This document shows positions 28,009 to 35,803 of a stretch of 64,000 nucleotides of DNA, one piece after another. The stretch covers positions 1-64,000 of the forward strand of contig JAISUX010000020.1 of assembly GCA_031271805.1 (NCBI GenBank), read 5' to 3'. Position numbers and translations under genes: made by a program. Every line of letters begins with the position of its first letter. Within the stretch, counting starts at the first letter, position 1. Under the pieces are notes generated by a model that saw only the letters and a list, made by a program, of their open reading frames with translations, ran no database searches and was not told the DNA's origin. The DNA is from Tannerella sp. GTDB lineage: Bacteria > Bacteroidota > Bacteroidia > Bacteroidales > Tannerellaceae.

Positions 28009-28014
28009 CCACCC

Positions 28015-28914
28015 CTATTCCATCCTCTTCTTCCTGTTTTTCCGCCACAACTGATAAGAATTGATAATATTCTGCCAGATTATGTAGCCCGCCGGCGCTA
28101 GCCCAGTCAAGGGATGCAGGTAAGTCTGCGCCATCCATATCGCCAGGATAGTATTCTTTTGGCCAAGCCCCTGGCCGGACGAGATCGGGTCGCCGTAATA
28201 CCTTCCGATCTTCCTCCCGACCAAGAACTGCATACAGCAGAGCACAAGCGAGACCCCAATCAACCCCCATTCCGTCGAAAACTCTGCGCTCTGGTGATGA
28301 AACATAAAATTGACCGTATTACCCGTCACAATCAACAACGCTATCACCCACAGGTAGAACGCAAGTTTCGGGATGCTCACAATCAGCCTCTGCAGCCTCG
28401 GAGCCACCTTGCGCATCGGCAGCGCTATGAACAGCGGCAGTATCAAAAGCGGAAAAACCTTCTGGCATATATACCAGACCGACTCAAGGAAGCCCATCCC
28501 GCTCCCGGCGCCCGTCAGCGAGAAATATACCGGCGCAGCGACGGCGACAGCAACGTTGCAGAACAGCACATAGGCCGTCAGGAAGCCCACATTGCCGCCC
28601 AGCATGCCTGTTATGACCGCTGCCGCCGTAGCCGTAGGCGCCAGCACGCACAGCAATGCCCCCTGCGCGACGACACTGTCGAACGGCAAGAGCGCATAAT
28701 ACAACCCTATGCTGCAAGCCAGCTGTATGACTAACAGCCACACATGCGCACGGTGGAAACGTATCTCCTTGAGCGATATCTTGCAGAACGTCACAATCAG
28801 CATCACGAATATAAGGTAAGGCGTCAGGAAAGCCAGCCGGCTGACCCACTCGTTAGTCAGCGCACCCGTCGCCATAGCCAGCGGCAATGCCCAATCCTTC
28901 AGGAACCTCAGCAT
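28015..28914 (-). CDS. Bile acid:sodium symporter (BASS)-family transporter
   Basis: 299 aa with nine to ten hydrophobic segments, a BASS-type inner-membrane carrier. Family-like stretches are LLCVLAPTATAAAVITGMLG (a helix-breaking core) and SGQGLGQKNTILAIWMAQTY (the second one). The C-terminus is basic (WRKNRKKRME). The substrate is unknown; homologues carry bile acids, pantoate, pyruvate or other anions with sodium. The gene begins 7 nt after the NagB-LmbE fusion, so they share a transcript. Pantoate is an interesting candidate because panC and panD lie just upstream, but that is speculation. Confidence 0.85.
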   Translation of the reverse strand: MLRFLKDWALPLAMATGALTNEWVSRLAFLTPYLIFVMLIVTFCKISLKEIRFHRAHVWLLVIQLACSIGLYYALLPFDSVVAQGALLCVLAPTATAAAVITGMLGGNVGFLTAYVLFCNVAVAVAAPVYFSLTGAGSGMGFLESVWYICQKVFPLLILPLFIALPMRKVAPRLQRLIVSIPKLAFYLWVIALLIVTGNTVNFMFHHQSAEFSTEWGLIGVSLVLCCMQFLVGRKIGRYYGDPISSGQGLGQKNTILAIWMAQTYLHPLTGLAPAGYIIWQNIINSYQLWRKNRKKRME

Positions 28915-28921
28915 CCCAGGT

Positions 28922-30910
28922 TTATTCTATCGGTATATACCTCACAAAGGCCTCTATAGCCTCGTAGGAAGCCAGTCCAAGCTGGCGGTAGAGTTCGGCC
29001 GTAGCGCGGTTGCGGTCTTCCGCGCGTTGCCAGAAAAGCCTCTCGTCGTCGCCCAGGAATGGGGCGCTTTCGGCCTGTGATTGGTGTTTGAGAATGGCGT
29101 TGCGCTTGAGCCGCAGCTGCTCCGGGCTTATCGGGACGGCCATTTCGATATGGTCCATCTCCCATTCCGCCCATGCGCCGCGGTACATCCACACCCTGCA
29201 GTCGCGCATCCACTGCTGGTCTTTGACTTCGTCGATAGCGGCGAGCACTGCGTCGAGGCAGACCTTGTGAGTGCCGTGCGGGTCGGCAAGGTCGCCGGCT
29301 ACGAACATCTCGTCGGGCTTTATGTCGAGCAGCAACTTCTTGACAATCGCGACGTCCTCCTCGCTGAGGGGCTTTTTCTTGACCAAGCCCGTCTCGTAGA
29401 ACGGCAGGTCGAGGAAGTGGATATTCTCGTCCTTGAGGCCACAGTAGCGGCTCGCGTGGCGGGCTTCTTCGCGGCGGATTGTGCCCTTCATGAGGAGCAC
29501 GTCGGGGCGTTCGGGGCTTCCGTCGTCCTGTTTATCGAAGCTAAGGTAGCGGATTATCGACTCCGCGCGCGCCCTAAGCTCGCTTTCGGCGGGCGAATAG
29601 GCATCGCAGACGTCGCGGAGGTACTCGCAGTAGCGCACCACCTCGTCGTCGCCCACGGCAATGTTGCCCGACGTCTCGTAGGCCACATGTACGTCGTGTT
29701 TTTGGTCGCACAGGCGGTGGAAGGTGCCGCCCATCGAGATCACATCGTCGTCCGGGTGGGGGCTGAAGACGATTACCTTCTTCGGATACGGCAGCGCCCG
29801 TTCGGGGCGGTTGGAATCGTCGGCGCCGGGCTTGCCTCCGGGCCAGCCGGTGATGGTATGCTGGATGTCGTTGAAGATTTTGATATTCACCTCGTAGGCC
29901 GAGTCGAACTTGGTGAGCAGCTCGCCCAGGCCGTGCTCGCTGTAGTCTTTGTTGGTGAGTTTGAGGATAGGCTTGCCGGTCTTTTGGCAGAGCCAGACGA
30001 TGGCGCGGCGCATCAGTTTGCTGTTCCATTCGCATGAACTCACAAGCCAGGGATGGCTGATGCGGGTCAGGTTGTAGGCCGAGAGGAGGTCGATGATCAC
30101 TCTCGTGTCCGGGTGGTTCTGGAGGGCGGTTGCGGGGATGGCTTCCGTGGCCTGGCCTTCGACGGTTTGGCGTATGATTTCGGCTTTGCTTTCGCCCCAG
30201 GAGAGGAGGAAGATTTTGCGGGCGTCGAGGATAGTGCCGAGGCCCATGGTGACGACGCCGGCGGGGACGTTGTCGATCGAGTTGAACAGTTGGGCGGATT
30301 CCTTGCGCGAGGTGTTGTCCACCGGCACGAGGTGGGTGCGCGAGCTGAGCGACGTGCCGGCACTGTTCATCCCTATCGTCCCTGCGAGGCCTATGCCGAG
30401 GATCATATAGTCGATGCCGCCGAGGAGTTTGATCTTGGATTCATATTCGCGGCAGGCGTCGTGGATATCGTTTTTGTCCATGAAGCCGTCGATGCAGTGG
30501 ACGTTCTGTTGGGGGATATCGACGTGATTGAGGAAAGCCTCCTGGAGATGGTAGAGGTTGCTGTTGGTAGCGTTGGCAAGGGGGTAGAACTCGTAGAGGA
30601 CGAATACTATGACGTTGCGGAAGCTAAGCCCCTCGTTGCGGTGGATATTGATAAGATGCTGGTAGAGCGAGTGGGGCGAGCGTCCTCCGGGGAGGGCTAT
30701 GACTAAGTTTTGCTTGTCTTTTTGGCGGTTGCGGATTTCTGCGGCTATCGTTTGGGAGAGCGCGAGCGAGCCGTCGTTCATCGACGAATATATATCGGTA
30801 GGGATCTTCTCAAGCTTCGTCAGGACGCTGTAGTCGTAGGCATTGCCGGGGCGGTAGTAGCGTTCCGGGATCTGGGTGAGGGTAATTTGCGAACTCAAAT
30901 TGTTTCTCAT
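28922..30910 (-). CDS. NagB-like/LmbE-like two-domain fusion protein
   Basis: 662 aa from the ATG at 30910 (MRNNLSSQITL). Residues about 40-310 are a glucosamine-6-phosphate deaminase/isomerase-type fold with LVIALPGGRSPHSLYQHL. Residues about 375-660 are a PIG-L/LmbE deacetylase-type fold with the metal motif PHPDDD (384-389), so deacetylation of an N-acetyl-sugar and conversion of the amino sugar could be joined. The fusion is a known Bacteroidetes form. Odd here: positions matching the catalytic residues of E. coli NagB are changed. NMDEY appears as VLYEF (104-108), and GxDGHIAFNEP appears as GLAGTIGMNSA (174-184), so deaminase activity is doubtful. The LmbE metal site looks intact. Confidence 0.88.
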   Translation of the reverse strand: MRNNLSSQITLTQIPERYYRPGNAYDYSVLTKLEKIPTDIYSSMNDGSLALSQTIAAEIRNRQKDKQNLVIALPGGRSPHSLYQHLINIHRNEGLSFRNVIVFVLYEFYPLANATNSNLYHLQEAFLNHVDIPQQNVHCIDGFMDKNDIHDACREYESKIKLLGGIDYMILGIGLAGTIGMNSAGTSLSSRTHLVPVDNTSRKESAQLFNSIDNVPAGVVTMGLGTILDARKIFLLSWGESKAEIIRQTVEGQATEAIPATALQNHPDTRVIIDLLSAYNLTRISHPWLVSSCEWNSKLMRRAIVWLCQKTGKPILKLTNKDYSEHGLGELLTKFDSAYEVNIKIFNDIQHTITGWPGGKPGADDSNRPERALPYPKKVIVFSPHPDDDVISMGGTFHRLCDQKHDVHVAYETSGNIAVGDDEVVRYCEYLRDVCDAYSPAESELRARAESIIRYLSFDKQDDGSPERPDVLLMKGTIRREEARHASRYCGLKDENIHFLDLPFYETGLVKKKPLSEEDVAIVKKLLLDIKPDEMFVAGDLADPHGTHKVCLDAVLAAIDEVKDQQWMRDCRVWMYRGAWAEWEMDHIEMAVPISPEQLRLKRNAILKHQSQAESAPFLGDDERLFWQRAEDRNRATAELYRQLGLASYEAIEAFVRYIPIE

Positions 30911-30961
30911 ATCTTTTGTGATGTTTGATTGTTGATAAAAATATAAATCTCTCGAAGGCTG

Positions 30962-30969
30962 CAAAGATA
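30962..30969 (-). promoter_or_regulatory. -7 box before the NagB-LmbE gene
   Basis: TATCTTTG on the - strand, 52 nt before the ATG at 30910 and just after the panD stop. No well-spaced -33 element is visible, so confidence is moderate. Confidence 0.55.
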
Positions 30970-30979
30970 GTATTTTTTT

Positions 30980-31333
30980 TCAATCCTTGAGCCTGTTGGT
31001 TTCGGAATCGGGGAAGATAATTGTGGGCTTGAAGTTCTTGGCCTCTTCGAAGTCCATGCTGGCGTAGGAGACTATCAGGACGATGTCGCCGGGCTGTACG
31101 CGGCGTGCGGCGGCGCCGTTGAGGCAGATGACGCCGGAGCCTCTGGGGCCGCGGATAACGTAGGTCTCGAAGCGCTCGCCGTTGTTATTGTCGAGCACGT
31201 GCACCTTTTCGTATTCTATCAGCTTGGCCGCGTCCATGAGGTCTTCGTCGATGGTGATGCTGCCGACGTAGTTGAGGTTGGCTTCGGTCACCCTGGCGCG
31301 GTGTATTTTTGATTTCAGAATTTCGATTGTCAT
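30980..31333 (-). CDS. panD: Aspartate 1-decarboxylase
   Basis: Makes beta-alanine from L-aspartate for pantothenate. 117 aa, normal length. The self-cleavage site is Gly24-Ser25 in YVGSITID; Ser25 becomes the pyruvoyl group. Lys9, the Arg and Tyr residues of [20 protein letters not shown] and the conserved [18 protein letters not shown] are all present. It starts 3 nt after panC, so the two genes are one operon for the last steps to pantothenate. Confidence 0.97.
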   Translation of the reverse strand: MTIEILKSKIHRARVTEANLNYVGSITIDEDLMDAAKLIEYEKVHVLDNNNGERFETYVIRGPRGSGVICLNGAAARRVQPGDIVLIVSYASMDFEEAKNFKPTIIFPDSETNRLKD

Positions 31334-31336
31334 ATC

Positions 31337-32179
31337 CTAATATTTAATGTTGTCAATAAGCCTCACATCGCCGCAATATACGGCTATGAATCCCATGGCC
31401 TGGGAGAGGTCTTGGGGCCAGTCGCGGAGGGGTTGGAGGGAGAGGCGGTCGGCTATCTCGAAGTATTCGACCCGTAGTGGCGGGATGGCGTTGAGGGTCG
31501 TGGTTACGTAGTCCTTGAGGGCGGCGGTGGAGATCTGCCCGGCCATTGGGACGCTTTTATTTAATGTATCGGCTATGGCCGGGGCGGCGGCGCGCTCAAG
31601 GGGGGAGAGGCGGGCGTTGCGGCTGGAGAGGGCGAGGCCGTCCGGTTCGCGGACGATGGGGCAGGGGACGATCTCGACGGGGAGGCCAAGGAGGCGGGTC
31701 ATCTCGCGGATGACGGCTATCTGCTGGTAGTCTTTCTCGCCGAAGTATGCGCGGTCGGGATAGACGATGTCGAAGAGCTTGGAGACTACTTGGGCGACGC
31801 CGTTGAAGTGCCCCTTGCGGTGGGCGCCTTCCATGACTGTGGCGACGGCTCCGAGGTCGAAGACGCGGGTGTCTTCGGAGGGGTAAATCTCTTCTACGGG
31901 GGGTGTGAAGGCGTAGTCGCAGCCGGCGTCGCGGAGCATGGCGAGGTCGGCGGGGAGGTTGCGGGGGTAGGCGGCGAGGTCGGCAGGGTCGTTGAACTGT
32001 GTGGGGTTGACGAAGATGCTTGCTACGCAGACGTCGTTTTCCTGCTTGCAGCGGCGGATGAGGCTGAGGTGCCCGTCGTGCAGGGCGCCCATTGTGGGAA
32101 CCAGCCCGACGGACTTGCCGCCGAGGCGTTCGCGGTCGAGGGAGGCCTCTAAGTCTTTGATATATTGTACGGTAGTCAT
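31337..32179 (-). CDS. panC: Pantothenate synthetase
   Basis: Joins pantoate and beta-alanine with ATP to give pantothenate in the cytoplasm. 280 aa, normal length. The nucleotidyl-transferase motif [10 protein letters not shown] is at 28-37, followed by FVNPTQFN, the [27 protein letters not shown] block and [11 protein letters not shown]. First gene of the panC-panD pair; a TAACTTTG -7 box lies 36 nt upstream of its start. Divergent from the GT5-like gene. Confidence 0.97.
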   Translation of the reverse strand: MTTVQYIKDLEASLDRERLGGKSVGLVPTMGALHDGHLSLIRRCKQENDVCVASIFVNPTQFNDPADLAAYPRNLPADLAMLRDAGCDYAFTPPVEEIYPSEDTRVFDLGAVATVMEGAHRKGHFNGVAQVVSKLFDIVYPDRAYFGEKDYQQIAVIREMTRLLGLPVEIVPCPIVREPDGLALSSRNARLSPLERAAAPAIADTLNKSVPMAGQISTAALKDYVTTTLNAIPPLRVEYFEIADRLSLQPLRDWPQDLSQAMGFIAVYCGDVRLIDNIKY

Positions 32180-32214
32180 ATATTAAACCATTAATTTCGT
32201 ATTCAAAAGAGGCG

Positions 32215-32222
32215 CAAAGTTA
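32215..32222 (-). promoter_or_regulatory. -7 box of panC-panD
   Basis: TAACTTTG on the - strand, 36 nt before the panC ATG. A -33 TTTG at the right distance is not visible. Confidence 0.5.
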
Positions 32223-32262
32223 CGAATATCCGCGGAAAGAAAAAAAATATTTATCAAAAGTC

Positions 32263-32296
32263 TTGCATATTATCCCAAAAATTTTTAGTATCTTTG
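32263..32296 (+). promoter_or_regulatory. Promoter of the GT5-like/DUF4270 operon
   Basis: TATCTTTG (32289-32296) lies 26 nt before the ATG at 32322. TTG at 32263-32265 is 23 bp upstream, somewhat far for a -33 element. Confidence 0.55.
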
Positions 32297-32321
32297 CAGC
32301 GTTATTCATAAAGTATAAAGA

Positions 32322-33146
32322 ATGGTTGCGAAACGAATATTGTTTATGACTCAAGAGATTACTCCCTACCTGCCGGAGACGGATTTATCGAGGATATGCC
32401 GGCGCCTGCCGCAGGGGATCCAGGAGCGGGGGCGGGAAATCCGCACTTTTATGCCGCGATACGGGGCGGTTAACGAGAGAAGGAATCAACTTCACGAGGT
32501 AATTCGCCTTTCAGGGATGAACTTGATAATAGACGACACCGACCATCCGTTGATCATTAAGGTAGCGTCGATACCGACGGCGAGGATGCAGATATATTTT
32601 ATCGACAATGAGGATTATTTCCATAAAAGGGTGAGTATGTGGGATGAGAACGGGGTGGATTATGAGGACAACGACGAGCGCTCGATATTCTATATCCGCG
32701 GTGTGTTGGAGACGGTCAAGAAGCTGCGGTGGATTCCGGATCTTATACACTGCCACGGCTGGCTTACGGCGCTGGCGCCGATATATCTGAAGAAGATGTA
32801 CCATGACGAGCCGACGTTCTCGCGCACCAAGGTGGTCTATACAGTCTATGAGGACACCCGCCGGAGCGCGCTGAACAAGACGGTGTACCAGAAATTGAAA
32901 CAAGACGGGATGACAGACCGCGACCTGGGGCTGATAAAGACATCGACCGAGTTTGATGCCATCACCAACCTCGCCGTGAAGTATGCCGACGGCGTGGTGC
33001 AGGGCAGCCCGGTGATAGACGAGAAGGTTGAGACGTATATAGAGAAGGAGAACAAGCCCTTCCTGCCGTATTACGACGAGCAGAGCTATATCGACGCAAA
33101 TAACGAGTTTTATGACACGATTCTAAATATTCCGAGACAAAAATGA
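32322..33146 (+). CDS. Shortened glycogen/starch synthase (GT5 N-terminal domain only)
   Basis: 274 aa, while full GT5 synthases have about 480. It matches the first Rossmann domain only: KRILFMTQEITPYLPETDLS, LPQGIQERGREIRTFMPRYG and DLIHCHGWLTALAPIYLKK. The ADP-binding C-terminal half is absent and no frameshifted remainder follows. The KxGGLAD motif that binds ADP-glucose is replaced by ETDLSRI, so synthase activity is unlikely. The same short form next to DUF4270 and panC is usual in Bacteroidales, which suggests a conserved but different role, perhaps binding or regulation. It overlaps the DUF4270 gene by 4 nt. Confidence 0.85.
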   Translation: MVAKRILFMTQEITPYLPETDLSRICRRLPQGIQERGREIRTFMPRYGAVNERRNQLHEVIRLSGMNLIIDDTDHPLIIKVASIPTARMQIYFIDNEDYFHKRVSMWDENGVDYEDNDERSIFYIRGVLETVKKLRWIPDLIHCHGWLTALAPIYLKKMYHDEPTFSRTKVVYTVYEDTRRSALNKTVYQKLKQDGMTDRDLGLIKTSTEFDAITNLAVKYADGVVQGSPVIDEKVETYIEKENKPFLPYYDEQSYIDANNEFYDTILNIPRQK

Positions 33147-34588
33147 AACTTATCAACAAAACTGCCGTAATTACGGCGGCGATTGCGGGGCTTGTGTGCA
33201 GCTCCTGCAACGATACACTTACAAAGGTTGGAACCACCATCCAGCCGTCCGAAGACCTGATTACGGTCTATACGGACACCTTCATGCTGGAGGCCGAAAC
33301 GGTCCTCCTTGATTCGGTCTTCGCCAAGACCACTACATGCCTGCTGGGCGAGATGTACGACCCCGTTTACGGCAACATAAAGGCCGATTTCCTTTGCCAG
33401 TTCTACTGCGAAGAGGGCTACACCTTCAGCCCCGTGCCCTACGAAGACAGGATAGATTCGCTGGTGCTCTTTGTGATGTACAGCAACGGCTCCTGGTACG
33501 GTGATACCCTCACCCCGATGCAGGCAACCATCTATCCCGTCGTCAAACCCCTGAAGCGTAACTTCTACTCCAACGACGACCCGACGAAGTATTGCGACAT
33601 GGCGCACCCGCTGGGCACTACGGTCTATACGGCCTACGACAGGACCATCTCCGACTCCGTGCACCAGATTACCGACACCTCCGACTCGCTCTACTACACC
33701 CCCCACGTCCGCGTCCTTATGCCCCAGGAGCTTGGGCAAAAGCTCTTGGACGCGACGCTCAAGGATCCCGCCGCCTTCGCCACCCAGGAAGCCTTCAACG
33801 AGCTCTTCCCCGGCATCTACGTCACCACCACCTTCGGCAGCGGAAGCCTCATCCAGTCCTACGGCGAGTACATCTTCCTCAGGTTCTACTACCAGACCCT
33901 CACAACCGGCTCCGAAGACCAGGACACGGTGGTACATACCTACTCCGACTTCACCGTCCCCAAAGAAGTAATCCAAATCAACCGCTTCGCCAACAGCCGG
34001 CTCGAGGAGCTGCTCACCCCCAACCCCGACTATACCCACGTCAAATCCCCCGCCGGCGTCTGCACCCGCTTGACCGTCCCCACGACCGAGATATCGAAGC
34101 ACTTAGACGTGAGCGACCGCTTCATCAACGCCTTCTCGATCAACCTCAAGTTCATGACCCCCGACGAGTATGATTTCGCCTACTCCCCGCCGTCCTTCCT
34201 CCTCCTGCTGCCCGAAGACTCCGTCCGCAGCTTCTTCGAGGGAGGCCAGACGGAAGACAACACCGTCTCCTTCGTCTCCTACGACGGCGCCTCAAGCTCC
34301 AGCTCGACCTACACCACCCAGGCGGGCTACACTGCGTCCAACTACACCTACTATTTCGGCAACCTAAGCCCCCTTCTGAAGCGCCATATCGAGAATACTC
34401 CGGATGAAGACCTGAGGCTCCTCGTAGTGCCCGTCAACCGCACCTCGAGCGCCTCCTCGAGCTATTACTCGACCTCCACTACGGTTTATACAACCTCCAT
34501 AACCAACAGTTTCGCCCTCGCGGGCGCCAAGATACGGACAGACGGAGACTATATGAAAGTCATCGTCGTCTCCAGCAAATTCGAGTAA
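33143..34588 (+). CDS. DUF4270 lipoprotein
   Basis: 481 aa. The lipoprotein signal ends in VCSSC (Cys22). The mature protein begins TLTKVGTTIQP, with DTFMLEAETVLLDSVFAKTT and a LLGEMYDPVYGNIKADFLCQ block, all typical of DUF4270, a Bacteroidetes-specific surface or periplasmic lipoprotein family without assigned function. A Ser/Thr-rich C-terminal part (ASSSSSTYTTQ, SSASSSYYSTSTTVYTTS) follows. The start is inside the stop of the GT5-like gene (ATGA), so the two are translationally coupled. The coding strand is strongly C-rich, unlike the G-rich amylase and rhamnosidase. Confidence 0.88.
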   Translation: MKLINKTAVITAAIAGLVCSSCNDTLTKVGTTIQPSEDLITVYTDTFMLEAETVLLDSVFAKTTTCLLGEMYDPVYGNIKADFLCQFYCEEGYTFSPVPYEDRIDSLVLFVMYSNGSWYGDTLTPMQATIYPVVKPLKRNFYSNDDPTKYCDMAHPLGTTVYTAYDRTISDSVHQITDTSDSLYYTPHVRVLMPQELGQKLLDATLKDPAAFATQEAFNELFPGIYVTTTFGSGSLIQSYGEYIFLRFYYQTLTTGSEDQDTVVHTYSDFTVPKEVIQINRFANSRLEELLTPNPDYTHVKSPAGVCTRLTVPTTEISKHLDVSDRFINAFSINLKFMTPDEYDFAYSPPSFLLLLPEDSVRSFFEGGQTEDNTVSFVSYDGASSSSSTYTTQAGYTASNYTYYFGNLSPLLKRHIENTPDEDLRLLVVPVNRTSSASSSYYSTSTTVYTTSITNSFALAGAKIRTDGDYMKVIVVSSKFE

Positions 34589-34591
34589 AAC

Positions 34592-34714
34592 CATGCAGCT
34601 AATGGCCGGGCGGGGACAGGCCGCTTTAATAGTGAACTAGTAATATTCATGGCCTGTATTCACTCCTTTATGAATTTAACACATACAATTCCCCCGCCCG
34701 GCCTCAGCTGCATG
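34592..34714. other. Branched inverted-repeat element after DUF4270
   Basis: Starting 3 nt after the DUF4270 stop, CATGCAGCT-AAT-GGCCGGGCGGGG (34592-34615) pairs with CCCCGCCCGGCC-TC-AGCTGCATG (34692-34714); 21 base pairs around a small internal loop. Inside it, ACAGGCC (34616-34622) pairs with GGCCTGT (34651-34657). An alternative pairing is ATTCAT (34646-34651) with ATGAAT (34671-34676). This is far larger than a usual terminator and lacks a T-run. It could be a structured RNA, a processing signal or a small non-coding mobile element; no clear target-site duplication is seen. It lies in a 432-nt gap together with a promoter and the leader repeat array. Confidence 0.8.
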
Positions 34715-34760
34715 AAATCCTTAAGCCGCAAAGAAAAAAATAAAAATTTCTACGGAAAAA

Positions 34761-34791
34761 TTTGGAATATCCGAAATAAACCCTAACTTTG
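34761..34791 (+). promoter_or_regulatory. Promoter of the orphan gene at 35021
   Basis: TTTG (34761-34764), 19 bp, TAACTTTG (34784-34791): an exact Bacteroidetes promoter. Transcription should begin near 34798, giving a leader of about 220 nt that contains the whole 21-bp array. Confidence 0.8.
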
Positions 34792-34842
34792 CCCCCGATT
34801 CGAGGGAGCGCCCTCCGGGATTATTAAAGACGGATATAGACT

Positions 34843-34968
34843 TTCTGTAGATTTCTCTAGAACTTCTGTAGAATTCTCTGGAGTTTCTGTAGAATTCTCT
34901 AGAGTTTCTGTAGAATTCTCTAGAACTTCTGTAGAATTCTCCGGAATTTCTGTAGAAGCCTCTGAAAT
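34843..34968 (+). repeat. 6-copy 21-bp tandem array in the 5' leader
   Basis: Six exact 21-bp units begin at 34843, 34864, 34885, 34906, 34927 and 34948. The first 15 bases are nearly constant (TTCTGTAGAATTCTC) and the last six vary (TAGAAC, TGGAGT, TAGAGT, TAGAAC, CGGAAT, TGAAAT). Units contain self-complementary parts (AGAATTCT, TCTAGA, TTCT..AGAA). The frame of the downstream gene is open through the whole array (SVEFSRT-type heptads) from 34787, but no standard start codon precedes it. Confidence 0.95.
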
Positions 34969-35020
34969 CCCAGGACATCCCTGCGAAAAACTAATTACTA
35001 ACACAATAATTTTAAATGTT

Positions 35021-35692
35021 ATGTCAACTGATTACATCCCGCATTCCTATGACGGATTAGCCATCTGGCTAAACAATTTCACGGCCTTCGTAAGCGACCA
35101 GGCCAACATGACAAGGCTCGGCATAGCAGCCGACAAAATCAACGCCCTGCTCCTCTCGGCCAACCAGTTCATCGCCGCCAACACAGCCGCCGATGAGCCT
35201 AACGCAGGCTCGGCCGACCTCCTCGTGCGCTCCGAAGCAGCCTCGGCGGCTACCAACGCGGTGCGCTACTTCGTCAACTCACAGCTACGCTACAACGACG
35301 CCGTGACCGACCAAGACCGCGTCAACATGGGCCTCACCGTCCCCGACCATGAGCCTACCCCCGCGCCCGTGCCGGTCACCTGGCCGGTCACCACCGCCAA
35401 GCTCCCCTCCGAAGGCATCATCGAAATCCATTACGTCGATTCCGCCTCCCCCGAAGGCCACCGCGCCAAGCCCGCCGGAGTCCACGGCGCCGAAATCCGC
35501 CACGCCATCCTCACCTCCCCGCCGACCTCCGACGCCGACTTGATCAACTCCGACTTCTCCACCCGCTCGCCCCACCGGTTCACCTACAACCTCTCGCAGC
35601 GCGGGCAGACCGTTTACTTCCGCCTGCGCTGGGAGAACACCCGCGGCCAGAAAGGCCCATGGGCGCCAATCGTCTCCGCCATCGTGCCGTAA
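35021..35692 (+). CDS. Conserved protein of unknown function with helical and Fn3-like domains
   Basis: 223 aa with no signal peptide. Residues 1-100 look like a helical bundle (YDGLAIWLNNFTAFVSDQAN, LLSANQFIAANTAADEPNAG, AVRYFVNSQLRYNDAVTDQD). A Pro-rich linker (PDHEPTPAPVPVTWP) leads to a beta-domain (about 125-223) with GVHGAEIRHAIL, RSPHRFTYNLSQRGQTVYF and RLRWENTRGQKGPWAPIVSA, which resembles a fibronectin type III fold. I recall many similar proteins from gut Bacteroidetes and other anaerobes, all without known function. The start at 35021 is chosen as the first ATG; the frame stays open upstream through the 21-bp array. Monocistronic, with a strong promoter and terminator. Confidence 0.85.
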   Translation: MSTDYIPHSYDGLAIWLNNFTAFVSDQANMTRLGIAADKINALLLSANQFIAANTAADEPNAGSADLLVRSEAASAATNAVRYFVNSQLRYNDAVTDQDRVNMGLTVPDHEPTPAPVPVTWPVTTAKLPSEGIIEIHYVDSASPEGHRAKPAGVHGAEIRHAILTSPPTSDADLINSDFSTRSPHRFTYNLSQRGQTVYFRLRWENTRGQKGPWAPIVSAIVP

Positions 35693-35736
35693 GCGCCCCC
35701 GCCCGGCTTGGCTGTGCGCACTAACCTGAGCATCCT

Positions 35737-35787
35737 CCCCGCCATCGTGCCATCATCACCCGGGCACGGCGGCGGGGGGGTTTTTTC
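35737..35787 (+). terminator. Terminator of the orphan gene
   Basis: CCCCGCCATCGTGCC (35737-35751) pairs with GGCACGGCGGCGGGG (35763-35777) with 13 of 15 bases matching, followed by further G and six T (35781-35786). A perfect 14-bp palindrome of TCGATATATATCGA type at 35790-35803 separates it from the convergent TIGR02757 gene. Confidence 0.85.
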
Positions 35788-35803
35788 TTCGATATATATC
35801 GAT

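Noticed and set aside
26174..28270. Longer GH78 frame starting inside the BASS gene
   Set aside because: It would include the exact promoter 27977-28008; the signal peptide begins at 27949.
29081..30037. 318-codon + strand frame inside NagB-LmbE
   Set aside because: Antisense of a well-supported gene; Val/Ala/Gly-rich without motif or promoter.
33110..34102. 330-codon - strand frame opposite DUF4270
   Set aside because: Gly/Val-rich mirror of a C-rich gene, with no family pattern.
34721..35004. - strand YRNSREF repeat frames over the leader array
   Set aside because: Same effect of a 21-bp unit; no coding context beyond the repeats.
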